Below, piece by piece: positions 29,601 through 37,768 of a DNA stretch of 64,000 bases (the first letter of the stretch is position 1; each line of letters starts with the position of its first letter). The notes under the pieces were generated by a model that did not search any database, was not told the DNA's origin, and saw nothing but the letters and a program-made list of their open reading frames with translations. A program made the translations under genes and the position numbers. This stretch comes from Saccharothrix ecbatanensis (lineage in GTDB: Bacteria > Actinomycetota > Actinomycetes > Mycobacteriales > Pseudonocardiaceae). Where the stretch lies: NCBI RefSeq assembly GCF_014205015.1, contig NZ_JACHMO010000001.1:3720001-3784000 (forward strand), read 5' to 3'.

Positions 29601-31849
29601 GCGACAACACCGGCGAGGTCGACCACGAGCGCAAGACCTTCAGCCACTCCTACGACGCCAACGGCAACCTGCTCACGCTGACCGACGCCTCGCCGGGGGC
29701 GAAGGTCGACGCCTACGCGATGACCTACAACGGCCTCAACCAGCTGGCCAAGGTCGAGGAGAAGCTCGCCGCGGTGGTCAGGGGCACCACGACGTTCACC
29801 TACAACGAGAACGGCACCGTACTCACCCGGGGCCACGACAAGCAGAACTCGGCGTTCCGCTACAACCCGCGTGACCTGGTCGACCAGGTCACCAACACCG
29901 AGACCGGCGGCCAACCCAAGATCACCGGCTACACCTACACCGACCGCGGCCAGGTGCTGCAGGAGACCAAACCCAACGGCAACGAGGTCGTCTACGGCTA
30001 CCACCTCGACGGCGCACTGGCTTCCCAGGTCGAGAGCAAGAGCGACACCGCCAAGACCTTGGTCGCCCAGCACCACATCGAGTACAACGCCAACGGCCAC
30101 CGGAACCGCGACGCGTCCAAGATCCAGAACGCGGACAACACCACCGCGTACCTGGACGAAGTGCGGGAGTACGACTTCGACCCGCTGGACCGGATCCGCA
30201 AGCTGACCAAGAAGTCCGCGGTGGGGGCGGTGCTGGAGACCGAGGACTACGTCCACGACGCCAACAGCAACGTCACCACACAAACGCTCGAAGGCAAGAC
30301 CACCACCTTCAGCTACTACTTCAACCGCCTGCTGACCGCCTCCAGTTCGGGGGCGACCGCGTCCTACAACTACGACCCGTTCGGCCGCCTGGACACCGTC
30401 GCCGGCGGCGGGCAGATCGTCGAGTCGTACTCCTACGACGGCTTCGACCGCACCACCCAACACGGCAAGCTCGACGGCGGGGCGCTGAAGACGACCACCT
30501 ACGCCTACGACCCGCTCGACCGCACCACCTCGAAGACCGCGGACGGCAAGACCACGGACTTCGCTTACCTCGGCCTGACCGACAAGGTCGTCTCCGAGGA
30601 GATCACCGGCCAACTCCAGCGCACCTACCAGTACGACTCCTTCGGCCAGCGCCTCACCCAGATCAAGAAGGACACCGACGGCACCGGCCCTGCGGCGGAG
30701 GAGGACTCCTACTACGGCTACAACCCGCACACCGACGTCGAAACGCTGACCAAGGACAACGGCGACACCCGGGCCACCTACGGCTACACCGCCTACGGCA
30801 AGGATGACACCGAGGCCTTCACCGGCATCGACAAGCCCGAAGCCCAACAACCCGGCAAGGAGCCGTACAACTTCTACCGCTACAACGGCAAGCGCTGGGA
30901 CCCGTCCTCCGGTTCCTACGACATGGGGTTCCGCGACTACAACCCCGGCCTCAACCGCTTCCTCACCCGCGACAACTACAATGGCGCCCTCTCCGACATG
31001 GGACTCGGCGCCGATCCGTTCACCGGCAATCGCTACGCCTTCGTCGGCGGCAACCCCATCAGTCGGGTCGAACTGGACGGTCACCGTCCCGAGGATGAGC
31101 CAGGCTACTGCCTGGGATCCCAGGGTGACTGCGGCATCGACCCGAACGCCGGCAACGCGGTGACCGGTCACTACAGCAACGAGCAGTTGAGTTCGATGGG
31201 CGTGCTGGAAGGGCAGTTCATCAGCAACACCCTGAACGGCAGTGACAGTCCGGAGACGCCGAACAGCAACGCTCCCTATAAGGAGATGACGGTGCTCGAC
31301 GCCGGAGACCCGGGCGTGCAGCAGCTCAACGAACAACTGAGTGCCACTATTGGCGGCGTCTGCGCGACCCTCAACAAACTCGCTTGCCAACTCTTCATGC
31401 ACTACGCGGACCGTTCGGGCACGGACTTCGAGGTCGACCTCGGTGAACTGGTGAAGGACAAGGACTTCACCACGAGGGTGAACGACGAGATGTCCACACT
31501 GGACGGCTTGGCGACGAACGCGTGCCAGGGAGCCGCAGGCACCACCTGTGTGTTCACGGTGGACAGTCGGTGGCAGGACGTCGCGTTCAAGGCGGACCGC
31601 AGCAACAAGCTCGGAATCGGCCACGCCAAGTTCCGCATCCAGGGCACGCTCTCTGTCACTGTCGGGCAGAACGGGAGTTCCGTGCAGAGTTCCTACACGC
31701 TCGGGGTCAACAAGAGGTGGGACTTCGATCCTGATGACGCTGTCGACTACGGGTTTATCTCCCTTGCGCCGTACGCCTCCATGCCGGCCGCCGGTTTGGC
31801 GCAGGAGTACGTGATGCGAGGCACCACCGGAATGACCTATAACCGGTAA
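23690..31849 (+). CDS. Secreted DNRLRE / RHS-repeat protein with cysteine-rich C-terminal tail (polymorphic toxin candidate)
   Basis: 2,719 residues from GTG 23690, close behind a GGGGGG run; an in-frame GTG at 23669 adds seven residues. The signal sequence (LLILSLVAVLTVVG) predicts export. In order: two DNRLRE domains (about 330-505 and 620-800); an Ig-like segment (about 806-930, V-P-V-S-V-T-N-S-T-T-S-T-W); RHS/YD repeats from about 937 to 2463, many with the form Y-D-x-x-G-N-L or T-Y-D-x-x-G-x; a golvesin-like beta domain within them (about 1842-1973). The RHS core closes with N-R-Y-A-F-V-G-G-N-P-I-S-R-V-E-L-D-G-H, the usual junction to a variable tail. The tail (about 255 residues) is unlike known toxins to my eye and holds all six cysteines that I can find in the protein. 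Family knowledge: RHS cages carry a C-terminal toxin; the lipoprotein gene that follows may give immunity. Confidence 0.93.
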   Translation: MRSPRGFSLLSRLLILSLVAVLTVVGVPAGPPLSGPGQLPDLGLSGLWRSVAGWLSPGAAQAAPDEPAAGPAPDARVEPPTRVREVEDRRTSSMRVFQLSNGEFEAEVSARPESFKDGQGRWRPIDTAVRESGKDGYRFGNDSNVFGSLFGDRTDRLVRFQAGDRHVAMGVDVEARNVEPRVEGSRVVYPGVFDGADLAYVVTGEALKEEIVLHKAPADATYRFTLQLGGVTATALPDGAIGFFPTGEGVADGPPLFTMPKPFMFDGAEDRKSPHGRVWSDKVTQTVAQQGSKITVTVTADREWLAEPGRKFPVTIDPTVKLQPTPTTGQDVQIWSDTPTRNDGSSYQLSVGTDPYGVARSLVRFDTSVVPAGTSLSSAKLRLYYDSELETGANNNVHEVRRVTAGWSEDTATWASVNGAFAEAALSTATKQANVGNVWHEWDVRNIAQSWVSGSAVNHGLMVKSTDETLSRGGAIYQAAEFAYNGENENNPKLVLTYGRPSADLKYPTKIYSTGAELNWGPYVDPDPANPADDAVEYQVHRTVFQAFTPSSSTLIAPLAPAATSFTDTTARPTPADSADPFGNAYYYMVAVKTRDGQLIPGPTQVARLPKAGLITQVFHGGTSDTTLSSNRPDTNLDSIGGQPWLMVGNSSATYGRTRAAVKWNDLSAIPAGARIVDADMMLWGFFSAGGGATFDGHPLTRSFTEGQATWNRASTATAWTTPGGDLGAFADQVVGIPNDPNWHIWENAGVVQGWVDDPASNHGFEVKLRDEAGAQQRVLFLSDEAAEPQLRPNLVVTYTQPTAEMTYYAPDTPSLRMIPGDEYTVPVSVTNSTTSTWRAADQVLSYRWNLPDGTDATTGGNRLETALPGDVLPGGTVTVQARVKTPIQSDAGNKREQFVLNWDLRNKTTGTWLSATGGIPALAQNVTVEDPTSDQLGLEKFYSYAGKATGSGSNVLVNQFAGNTVFSYDAFTNPGRGLNSFVRMTYNSMDTSATSLGQGWSLAASGLTRLGTYLELHPKGQDYPSRITLPDGDGTSHTFELNKNGSTDPARWTYDKPAGVHYFVQRDSGTDASRRWKLIRPDRSEFLFDDEGWLTAVKDRNGNEQRYTYTERKSNNQPRKFLAYVNDPHNRQVLTLDYFEKGETSNPKIIDNVQSIKDVSGRTITFTYDDKGLLTQFVDGAGTPQAKTFGFTYDATQGNKNVKLVKITDPRGSATDLAYYTAPVDPKDKWKLQTITDRLGFATGFAYSDPDGTTGSEVQSTVIDAETRTSTFRMDGYGRPTKTTNAKNQATQLEWDADNNVVKLVEDNGAVSTWTYDPKTGYPTSIRDAEAVANNWPATQLGYQTGPDGYTAELTSKTSPEGRAWAFGYDAKGNLTSVTDPKGVPTASPDDYKSVYTYDQFGQLTTSTDANENTTKFSGYDPTGFPGTTTDPYNHSTIAVYDVRGNVTSVKDAFDKVTTVTYDVFGRPLETRVPKNQDKGEFVVSPAPVYDANDNAARSTAPNGAVSTAVYDKADQVTSTTMPKDTSTGPERKSSFGYDKVGNLLTETQPLGNLTPTDPNDYVTRYGYDEIYQLITSTNAKNEKVSYTYDRVGNLVTVVDPRKNATADTADFTTKVTYDLNHRQVTTTDAEGKTEHTGVDKDGNVVSQRDKANTTTTLIYDQRSSLVEARVPHKTGVERITRFEYDEAGNQTRVVTPRGVETTNDPDDFVAATVYDKLNRPIEKLTPFDGDDVRYTTPDKTTYAYDRVGRVSQVSLPPSAGQTARNTTKHTYFDNGWVSTSTDPWDIATAYDYTDLGQQKTRTLTSAGGSSNRTMTWTYFPDGKLASRSDDGVPVGKHVALVDNTDTGFVETAGTWTVRTAGSGYQNTNHRSAPAGTGAATFTWKPVIPQDGTYEVFAKYATGLTGVATNTPYKVDTGTAQTTVPVDQTLNGGQWVSLGRHAFTAGNAAKISVSDAANGMVLADAVKLVRDNTGEVDHERKTFSHSYDANGNLLTLTDASPGAKVDAYAMTYNGLNQLAKVEEKLAAVVRGTTTFTYNENGTVLTRGHDKQNSAFRYNPRDLVDQVTNTETGGQPKITGYTYTDRGQVLQETKPNGNEVVYGYHLDGALASQVESKSDTAKTLVAQHHIEYNANGHRNRDASKIQNADNTTAYLDEVREYDFDPLDRIRKLTKKSAVGAVLETEDYVHDANSNVTTQTLEGKTTTFSYYFNRLLTASSSGATASYNYDPFGRLDTVAGGGQIVESYSYDGFDRTTQHGKLDGGALKTTTYAYDPLDRTTSKTADGKTTDFAYLGLTDKVVSEEITGQLQRTYQYDSFGQRLTQIKKDTDGTGPAAEEDSYYGYNPHTDVETLTKDNGDTRATYGYTAYGKDDTEAFTGIDKPEAQQPGKEPYNFYRYNGKRWDPSSGSYDMGFRDYNPGLNRFLTRDNYNGALSDMGLGADPFTGNRYAFVGGNPISRVELDGHRPEDEPGYCLGSQGDCGIDPNAGNAVTGHYSNEQLSSMGVLEGQFISNTLNGSDSPETPNSNAPYKEMTVLDAGDPGVQQLNEQLSATIGGVCATLNKLACQLFMHYADRSGTDFEVDLGELVKDKDFTTRVNDEMSTLDGLATNACQGAAGTTCVFTVDSRWQDVAFKADRSNKLGIGHAKFRIQGTLSVTVGQNGSSVQSSYTLGVNKRWDFDPDDAVDYGFISLAPYASMPAAGLAQEYVMRGTTGMTYNR

Positions 31850-31953
31850 GTCACGTCATTCTGACCCCAGGCAGTGCGGTAGGGTGACAAGGCATGACCC
31901 GATTCGTAATCGGGGTAGGTGCTGACGGAACCTCAGGGCAGGGAAGGGCGCGG

Positions 31954-32448
31954 ATGAGCTTCTGGTCGTTGGTGGCGCGACGCGACTGTCGTCGGAAGCT
32001 CTCCGCGTTCTCCCTGCTGTTGGTGGCAGTGCTGTTCGCGGGCGCCTGTGGCGGTGATCCTCGAGAATACCCGGACAGTGGTAGCACTTCGCTCGAGGAA
32101 TTGCTGCGGCACTTCGAGTTGGAATTGCCGCCTTGTGACGTTGCAGACCTGCGGTACGCGGACACGGGTGGGCCGAGGTCAACTGGCCTTTACCTGACGT
32201 ACACTTTCCCCGCCGACTGCATCGACGAATTCCTGGCGTCCGCTCGTGTCGACTCATCGGCAAAACGACCGCTGTTGGGTAAGAACGTGCCGTTCTCGCC
32301 ACAGTTGGTGCAAGACTACGACTGGCCGATCGACCCCGATAAGACTTATGACCGCTACGGGAAGAGCGCGCAGGCGTGGTCTGTCTTCATCGTGCTCGAC
32401 TCCTCCTCACCACGTCACACCGCCTTCATCGAAGGCCTGGGTGACTGA
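31954..32448 (+). CDS. Lipoprotein, possible immunity partner of the RHS protein
   Basis: 164 residues from ATG 31954; an in-frame ATG at 31894 would put 20 residues before the signal peptide. The signal has basic residues, then SLLLVAVLF and the lipobox F-A-G-A-C with the lipidated Cys at 32. The mature domain, about 130 residues, contains two further cysteines. I do not recognise a domain. It starts 104 bp after the RHS stop on the same strand; surface-anchored immunity proteins would suit a toxin acting outside the membrane. That pairing is inference from position. Confidence 0.7.
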   Translation: MSFWSLVARRDCRRKLSAFSLLLVAVLFAGACGGDPREYPDSGSTSLEELLRHFELELPPCDVADLRYADTGGPRSTGLYLTYTFPADCIDEFLASARVDSSAKRPLLGKNVPFSPQLVQDYDWPIDPDKTYDRYGKSAQAWSVFIVLDSSSPRHTAFIEGLGD

Positions 32449-32517
32449 GGCTCCGAGGGCAGGTTGAGACGGTCGTAGCATGTGATCTTGGTGTTCGGTG
32501 GGGAAGGATCACCCGCC

Positions 32518-32857
32518 GTGCGTCGGATGTTGACTTTGGTTGATCCGGAGATCTCCCAGGATGCGTTGGGGCTGGAGATCACCGTCGAGCTGGAGCGGTC
32601 GGGCTTCCACGTGCTGGTGTCGTGCCATCCCGCGCACGGTGAGCTGGTCGTCGGAGACCCGACCGAAGGGTGGGACGACGGGAGCCTGCCGCCGCTGATC
32701 CCGCTCGATGAGGATCTCGTGATCGATCTGTCCGGTGTGAAATCGCACGCTGTTCGCTCCGAGACCGCACATCGGGTGTTCGCGGCTGCCGGGCTGCTGG
32801 ATGCCACCGGGATCCGATTGCGGCAGGAGGCCACCTCCTTGCGTCCCGATCTGGTCC
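32518..32857 (+). pseudogene. 5' part of an unrecognised gene, cut by recombinase fragment
   Basis: GTG 32518 follows GGGGAAGG. The reading is protein-like: M-L-T-L-V-D-P-E-I-S-Q-D-A-L-G-L-E, H-V-L-V-S-C-H-P-A-H-G, I-P-L-D-E-D-L-V-I-D-L-S-G. At about 32858 it meets the serine-recombinase fragment, in a different frame, so the 3' end is lost. Could be another surface or RHS-associated protein; unknown. Confidence 0.4.
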
Positions 32858-33418
32858 TTGCGCAACCCCCGCTACACCGGGCGCCAGGTGTGGAACCGCA
32901 CCAGCACCGACCGCGCACAACGCTCCCCCTCGGGACGGCGCGCCAGCGTCCGCAACGACCACCACGACTGGGCAGTCTCCACCGACATCGCCCACACCCC
33001 AATGGTGTCCGAACACGACTTCCTCACCGCCCAGGCCGTCGACACCGAGCACCGCGACACCGAGCACGGAAAACACGTCTACGCCTTATCCGGCAGGCTT
33101 CGGTGCGGGTTATGCGGCCGACGGTTGGACTCCCACCGCGTCCACGACCGACCCGCCTACCGCTGCCGCCACGGACACACCAGCACCCACACCCGCTCCG
33201 AGAACACGCCGCGCAACCTCTACCTGCGCGAGGACCACCTGCTCACCCGCATCGGACAACACCTCACCGCCGCGGGTATCGCCACCGAACCCACACCCGA
33301 GCAGACCATCCGGCTCGTCCGCGACCTCTGTCGTCCCGCTGCCACGCACGCTCCAAGTCCGGTCCACGTCCGACAACGGCCCATCGCCCAGACCAGGTCA
33401 CGCGTTTCACGTTCATAG
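32858..33418 (+). pseudogene. 3' part of a large serine recombinase gene
   Basis: The fragment begins L-R-N-P-R-Y-T-G-R-Q-V-W-N-R-T and continues R-I-G-Q-H-L, with a zinc-ribbon L-R-C-G-L-C-G-R-R-L-D-S-H and Y-R-C-R-H-G-H. It corresponds to residues of about 290-450 of the intact recombinase at 58791-60674, at clear amino-acid similarity but not identity. The catalytic N-terminal half is missing here; a 5' part of the same family lies at 48376. Confidence 0.75.
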
Positions 33419-33670
33419 AACGGCGATAAATCATTTCCCACAGTTCGGTCGACGACATCGTCCCGAGGTACGTGACGAGCTAGTAGACTGTCGCGGCTAA
33501 CTCTCGGGGTATAAGTGGCGGGGTTCTGTCGCTGGTTGCGTGATCAAGTTGTTGGGGTAGTCGTTGCTGCGCATCGTCGGCCTGTGATCATGGTCGGGGT
33601 GTGATCGCGATTGGCTGGACGTTTGCTTCCGCACCTCGCCGGTGTGGTGGTCGAGCGAGTCGAACGGACT

Positions 33671-36600
33671 CTAGTCCCGTGAGAGCTGCGGGTCGTCGCT
33701 CGTGGCGAGGGCGCGCAACGTCGCCGCTACCTCCAGCACGCCGGGAGCCCGCAGGAACGAGTAGTGGTCGCCGGGGACGACCACCGAGCGGACCACGTTC
33801 GGCAGGGCCTGCGACCACGCCTCCGCGTCCGCAGCCGACTCCTCCGCGTTGACGACCACCGTCTCCACGTCGATCACCGACGGCGTGTAGTTCGCGATCG
33901 CGCGCAGGTGCGCCTTGTAGACATCGAACCGCCGGTTCATGTCCGCCAGCACGTCGGCGTCGTCGCTGCCCCTCGCCAGCTGCTCAGCCAGCCACCGCAG
34001 CTGCTCGGCCGAGCTCGCGGTCGCCGGGTCGGGCGCGGCGGCGGCGTTCGGACCGAGGGTTCGCGCGGCGTCGGCGACGTAGTAGCCGGCCAGTTCGGCC
34101 TCGGTCTGCGTCACCTCTTCGTGCACCTGGAACGGGGCGTCCATCAGCGCGACGAACGAGACCTGCTCGCCCGCCTCACGCAACCGCTCGGCGACCTTCA
34201 GCGCCACCAAACCGCCGAACGACCACCCTCCCAGCCGGTACGGTCCCGCCGGCTGAGCCGCCCTGATCACCTCGGTGTAGCGGGTGACCATGGCGTCCAG
34301 CGACGCCACCGGTGTGCCGTCCGCGCGCAGGCCCTGGGCCTCGATGCCCCACACCTCGTAGACGTCTGCGAGTTCGCGGGCCAACGACACGTAGCCGTAC
34401 ACCGTGCCGCCGATGGCGTGGATCAGGTACAGCGGGCGGGCGCCCGCGCCGTCGGAGAGCCGGACCAGCGGACCCGAGCCCGCTGCGGCCGACGCCAGCC
34501 GGTCCACGTCCACGTCCACGACCAGCTCGCCGTCTTCCTCGTCCAGCGGCGCGTCCTCCAGGCCGTGCTTCTCCCGCAGGACCGACGCGAGCTGCGCGGT
34601 CGTGGGCGCCAGGAAGATCGCCGTGACGTCGGTGTCGACCGCCAGCTCGGAGCGCAGCCTGGTGACCAGCTGCATCGCCTGCAACGAGTTGCCGCCCAGG
34701 TCGAAGAAGCTGTCGTCGACGCCGACCCGGGGCAGCTTCAGCAGGTCGCCGAACGTGTCGGTCAGCACCGCCTCGATGATGGTGCGCGGCGGAGCGTAGT
34801 TCGCCGAGCCGTCACCGGCTTCGGGCGCGGGCAGCTTGCCGCGGTCCACCTTGCCGTTGGCGTTGAGCGGGAACTTGTCGAGCACCAGCACGTACTGCGG
34901 CACCATGAAGCCCGGCAGCCGGTCTGCCATGTGCAGCCGCAGGTCTGCCGGGGTGGGCGCGGTGCGGTCCGGGTCGACCCGGGCGTAGCCGACGAGCTGC
35001 TTCTGGCCCGCCTGGTCCTCGCGGACCACGATCGCGGCCTGCAACACGTCCGGGTGCAGCGCGAGCACCGCCTCGATCTCGCCGAGTTCCACGCGCAGGC
35101 CGCGGATCTTGACCTGGTCGTCGAACCGGCCGAGGAACTGGATGTTGCCGTCCGCCATGCGCCGCGCCACGTCGCCGGTCTTGTACAGCCGCGCGCCGGG
35201 CACGTCGCTGAACGGGTCCGGGATGAACTTCTCCTCGGTCAGCTCCGGCCGGTTGAGGTAGCCGCGGGCCACGCCGGCGCCACCGAGGTGCAGCTCGCCC
35301 GCCACGCCGATCGGCAGCGGTTCGAGGTTGCGGTCCAGCACGTAGGCGGTGTAATTGGGCAGCGGCAGGCCGATGGGCGGCGGGTCGATGCCGTTGTCGG
35401 TGCACTCCAGCATGGTCGCGCCGACCGTGGTCTCGGTGGGGCCGTACCCGTTGATGAACCGCATCCCCGGCCGCGCCCACTTCTGCACCAGGGCGGAGGA
35501 GAACGCCTCACCGCCCGCGATGACCACGCGCAGGTCCGGGAACTGCTCGTCGGCCAGCAGGTTGAGCACCGCGGGCGGCAGGCACATGAAGGTGATGTGC
35601 TCGTCGCGGATCAGCTCGGCCAGCCGCGGCGGCGACAGCAGCGTCTCGCTGCGGCCCAGCACCAGCGTGGCACCCGACAGCAGCGCGCCGAACATGTCCA
35701 GCACGGACACGTCGAAGTTCAACGACGCGAACTGGAGCACCCGGTCGCCGGGGCCCAGCGGCCAGTGCTCGATCTCGCCGGTGGCGAAGTTGACCGCCTG
35801 CCGGTGCTCGATCACCACCCCCTTGGGCCGGCCGGTCGAACCGGACGTGTAGATCACGTATGCCACGTTGGCCGGGTCGACCAGGTACTCCGGGTTGCTG
35901 TCGTCGAGGGCCGCCAGCTCCTCCCCCAGCCCGTCCACGTCCAGGACGTGCTCGGCGGCGGGTGCGGCGGCGGCGCTCAGCTCGTCGGTGACCACGATCG
36001 GCATGTGCGCGTCCTCGACCATGAACGCGAGCCGGTCGGCCGGGTACTCGGGGTCCAGCGGCACGTAACCGCTGCCCGCCTTGAGGATGCCCATCAACGC
36101 GACCATGCGGTCCACCGAGCGTTGCATGCAGACGCCGACCAGGACCTCGGGGCCGGCGCCCAGCTCGCGCAGCCGCCGTGCGAGTTGGTTGGCCCGAGCA
36201 TTCAGCTCGGTGTAGGTGAGGCCCTCACCGGCCAGCTCCACTGCCTTGCCGTCGGGTGTGGCGGCGACCTGCGCCTGGAACTTCTCGTGCAGCGCCCAGG
36301 ACGGGTACTCGGCGGCGGAGTCGTTCCACTCGACGATCTCGCGCCTGCGGTCGGCCTCGGACAGCAGCGGCAGCCTGGACAGGGGCCGCTGCACGTCGGC
36401 CACGATGCCCTCGAGCAGCACGCCGAAGTGGCCGAGCAGCCGGCGCACCGTCTCGCCGTCGAACAGCGCCGAGGCGTAGGACGCGCCGATGGCGAGGTGG
36501 TCGCCGTAGTCCACTGCGGACAGCAGTAGGTCGAACTTGGCGGCCGTGCCCTCGATCGCCTCCTGCCGCACCACCAGGTCGTGCGCCCGCAGCTCGGTGT

Positions 36601-37768
36601 CGTAGCTCTCGGCCAGGGTGAACCCGACCTGGAAGATCGGGTGCCTGCTGGGGTCGCGGTGCACCCGCAGCGCGTCCACCAACTTGGCGAACGGCAGGTC
36701 CTGGTGCGCGTAGGCGTCCAGCACCGTGGTGCGCACCTGGTCCAGCAGGTCCGGAAACGTCGGGTCGCCGGACAGGTCGGAGCGGATGGCCAGGGTGTTG
36801 ACCAGGTAGCCGATCAACGGGGCCAACTCGCTGCGGCTGCGGTTGGCGCTCACCGTGCCGACCACGACGTCGTCCTGGCCGCTGAAGCGGTGCAGCAGCA
36901 CCTGGAAGGCCGCCATCAGGGCGACGAACAGCGTGGTGTTGCCGGTGCGGCTGATGGCCTTGAGGCCGTCGAGCAGCTCCTTGTCGAAGGTGATGGCCTC
37001 GACCCCGCCGTCGTAGGTCTGCACCAGGGGTCGCGGCCGGTCGGTGGGCAGCTGGAGGCCGGCCACCCCGGCCAGCTTCTTCTGCCAGTAGCCGACCAGG
37101 TCGTCGAGCACGGTCCCCTGGAGGCGTTCCTGCTCCCACACCGCGTAGTCGGCGAACTGGATCGCCAGCTCCTCCACTGCGGCCTCGGCGCCGGTGATCT
37201 CGGCCTCGTAGAGGGCGACCAGCTCGTTGGTCAGCACGCCGAAGGACCACCCGTCGAAGACGGTGTGGTGCACGACGATCACCAGCGCGTGGGTGTCCTC
37301 GGCGGTGCGCACCAGGGTCGTGCGCACCAGCGGGCCTTCGGCCAGCGAGAACGTGCGGCCACCCTCCTCGGCGAACAACCGCTTCACCTCGGCGTCCCGC
37401 GCCTGCTGGTCCAGGCAGGTCAGGTCGACCACCGCCAGACCGCGCGGCGCGGCCTGGTCGATCACCTGGCGGGGCAGGCCGTCCACCGCGACCAGCCTGG
37501 TGCGCAGGATCTCGTGCCGGGCCGGCAGCCGGTCCACGGCGCGGCCGAGCGCGTCGACGTCCAACGCGCCCTCCAGCCACAGGGCGCCCGCGATGTTGTA
37601 GGTGGACTGGTCGGGCGCGAGGTGGTCGATGAACCACAACTGCTGCTGGCCGTACGACAACGGGATGTGCGTCAGGCCCTCGGGCCGCCGAGGGATCCCC
37701 ACCGCCGCGTCCGCCCTGCCCTTGCGGAGCCGCGCGACCAGGGATGCGCGCTGCGAATCAGACAACAT
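33671..37768 (-). CDS. Single-module NRPS: condensation - adenylation - thiolation - thioesterase
   Basis: 1,365 residues. C domain with H-H-T-V-F-D-G at 167-173 intact; A domain with A3 Y-T-S-G-S-T-G-R-P-K-G near 640, N-G-Y-G-P-T-E, Y-K-T-G-D and N-A-N-G-K-V-D-R; T domain with L-G-G-N-S-L near 1025; thioesterase with G-W-S-F-G-G near 1181. No epimerase. By hand alignment to PheA the specificity residues read D-V-L-C-V-A-G-V-G; I know no standard match. ATG 37768 lies inside the end of the MFS gene (11-bp overlap), last in the operon. A stand-alone module with both C and TE needs either a donor from elsewhere or iterative use. Inference: the substrate is a diaminobutyrate-derived hydroxamate made by the upstream enzymes. 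Confidence 0.93.
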   Translation of the reverse strand: MLSDSQRASLVARLRKGRADAAVGIPRRPEGLTHIPLSYGQQQLWFIDHLAPDQSTYNIAGALWLEGALDVDALGRAVDRLPARHEILRTRLVAVDGLPRQVIDQAAPRGLAVVDLTCLDQQARDAEVKRLFAEEGGRTFSLAEGPLVRTTLVRTAEDTHALVIVVHHTVFDGWSFGVLTNELVALYEAEITGAEAAVEELAIQFADYAVWEQERLQGTVLDDLVGYWQKKLAGVAGLQLPTDRPRPLVQTYDGGVEAITFDKELLDGLKAISRTGNTTLFVALMAAFQVLLHRFSGQDDVVVGTVSANRSRSELAPLIGYLVNTLAIRSDLSGDPTFPDLLDQVRTTVLDAYAHQDLPFAKLVDALRVHRDPSRHPIFQVGFTLAESYDTELRAHDLVVRQEAIEGTAAKFDLLLSAVDYGDHLAIGASYASALFDGETVRRLLGHFGVLLEGIVADVQRPLSRLPLLSEADRRREIVEWNDSAAEYPSWALHEKFQAQVAATPDGKAVELAGEGLTYTELNARANQLARRLRELGAGPEVLVGVCMQRSVDRMVALMGILKAGSGYVPLDPEYPADRLAFMVEDAHMPIVVTDELSAAAAPAAEHVLDVDGLGEELAALDDSNPEYLVDPANVAYVIYTSGSTGRPKGVVIEHRQAVNFATGEIEHWPLGPGDRVLQFASLNFDVSVLDMFGALLSGATLVLGRSETLLSPPRLAELIRDEHITFMCLPPAVLNLLADEQFPDLRVVIAGGEAFSSALVQKWARPGMRFINGYGPTETTVGATMLECTDNGIDPPPIGLPLPNYTAYVLDRNLEPLPIGVAGELHLGGAGVARGYLNRPELTEEKFIPDPFSDVPGARLYKTGDVARRMADGNIQFLGRFDDQVKIRGLRVELGEIEAVLALHPDVLQAAIVVREDQAGQKQLVGYARVDPDRTAPTPADLRLHMADRLPGFMVPQYVLVLDKFPLNANGKVDRGKLPAPEAGDGSANYAPPRTIIEAVLTDTFGDLLKLPRVGVDDSFFDLGGNSLQAMQLVTRLRSELAVDTDVTAIFLAPTTAQLASVLREKHGLEDAPLDEEDGELVVDVDVDRLASAAAGSGPLVRLSDGAGARPLYLIHAIGGTVYGYVSLARELADVYEVWGIEAQGLRADGTPVASLDAMVTRYTEVIRAAQPAGPYRLGGWSFGGLVALKVAERLREAGEQVSFVALMDAPFQVHEEVTQTEAELAGYYVADAARTLGPNAAAAPDPATASSAEQLRWLAEQLARGSDDADVLADMNRRFDVYKAHLRAIANYTPSVIDVETVVVNAEESAADAEAWSQALPNVVRSVVVPGDHYSFLRAPGVLEVAATLRALATSDDPQLSRD

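Noticed and set aside
27854..31624. Open minus-strand frame of 1,256 codons
   Set aside because: It is the antisense of the RHS gene; the high GC at third positions keeps the opposite strand open. No start signal and the translation is Val/Gly/Arg-biased with no domain.
33764..36529. Open plus-strand frame of 921 codons
   Set aside because: Antisense of the NRPS, with His/Arg/Val-rich nonsense composition; the NRPS motifs on the minus strand are unambiguous.
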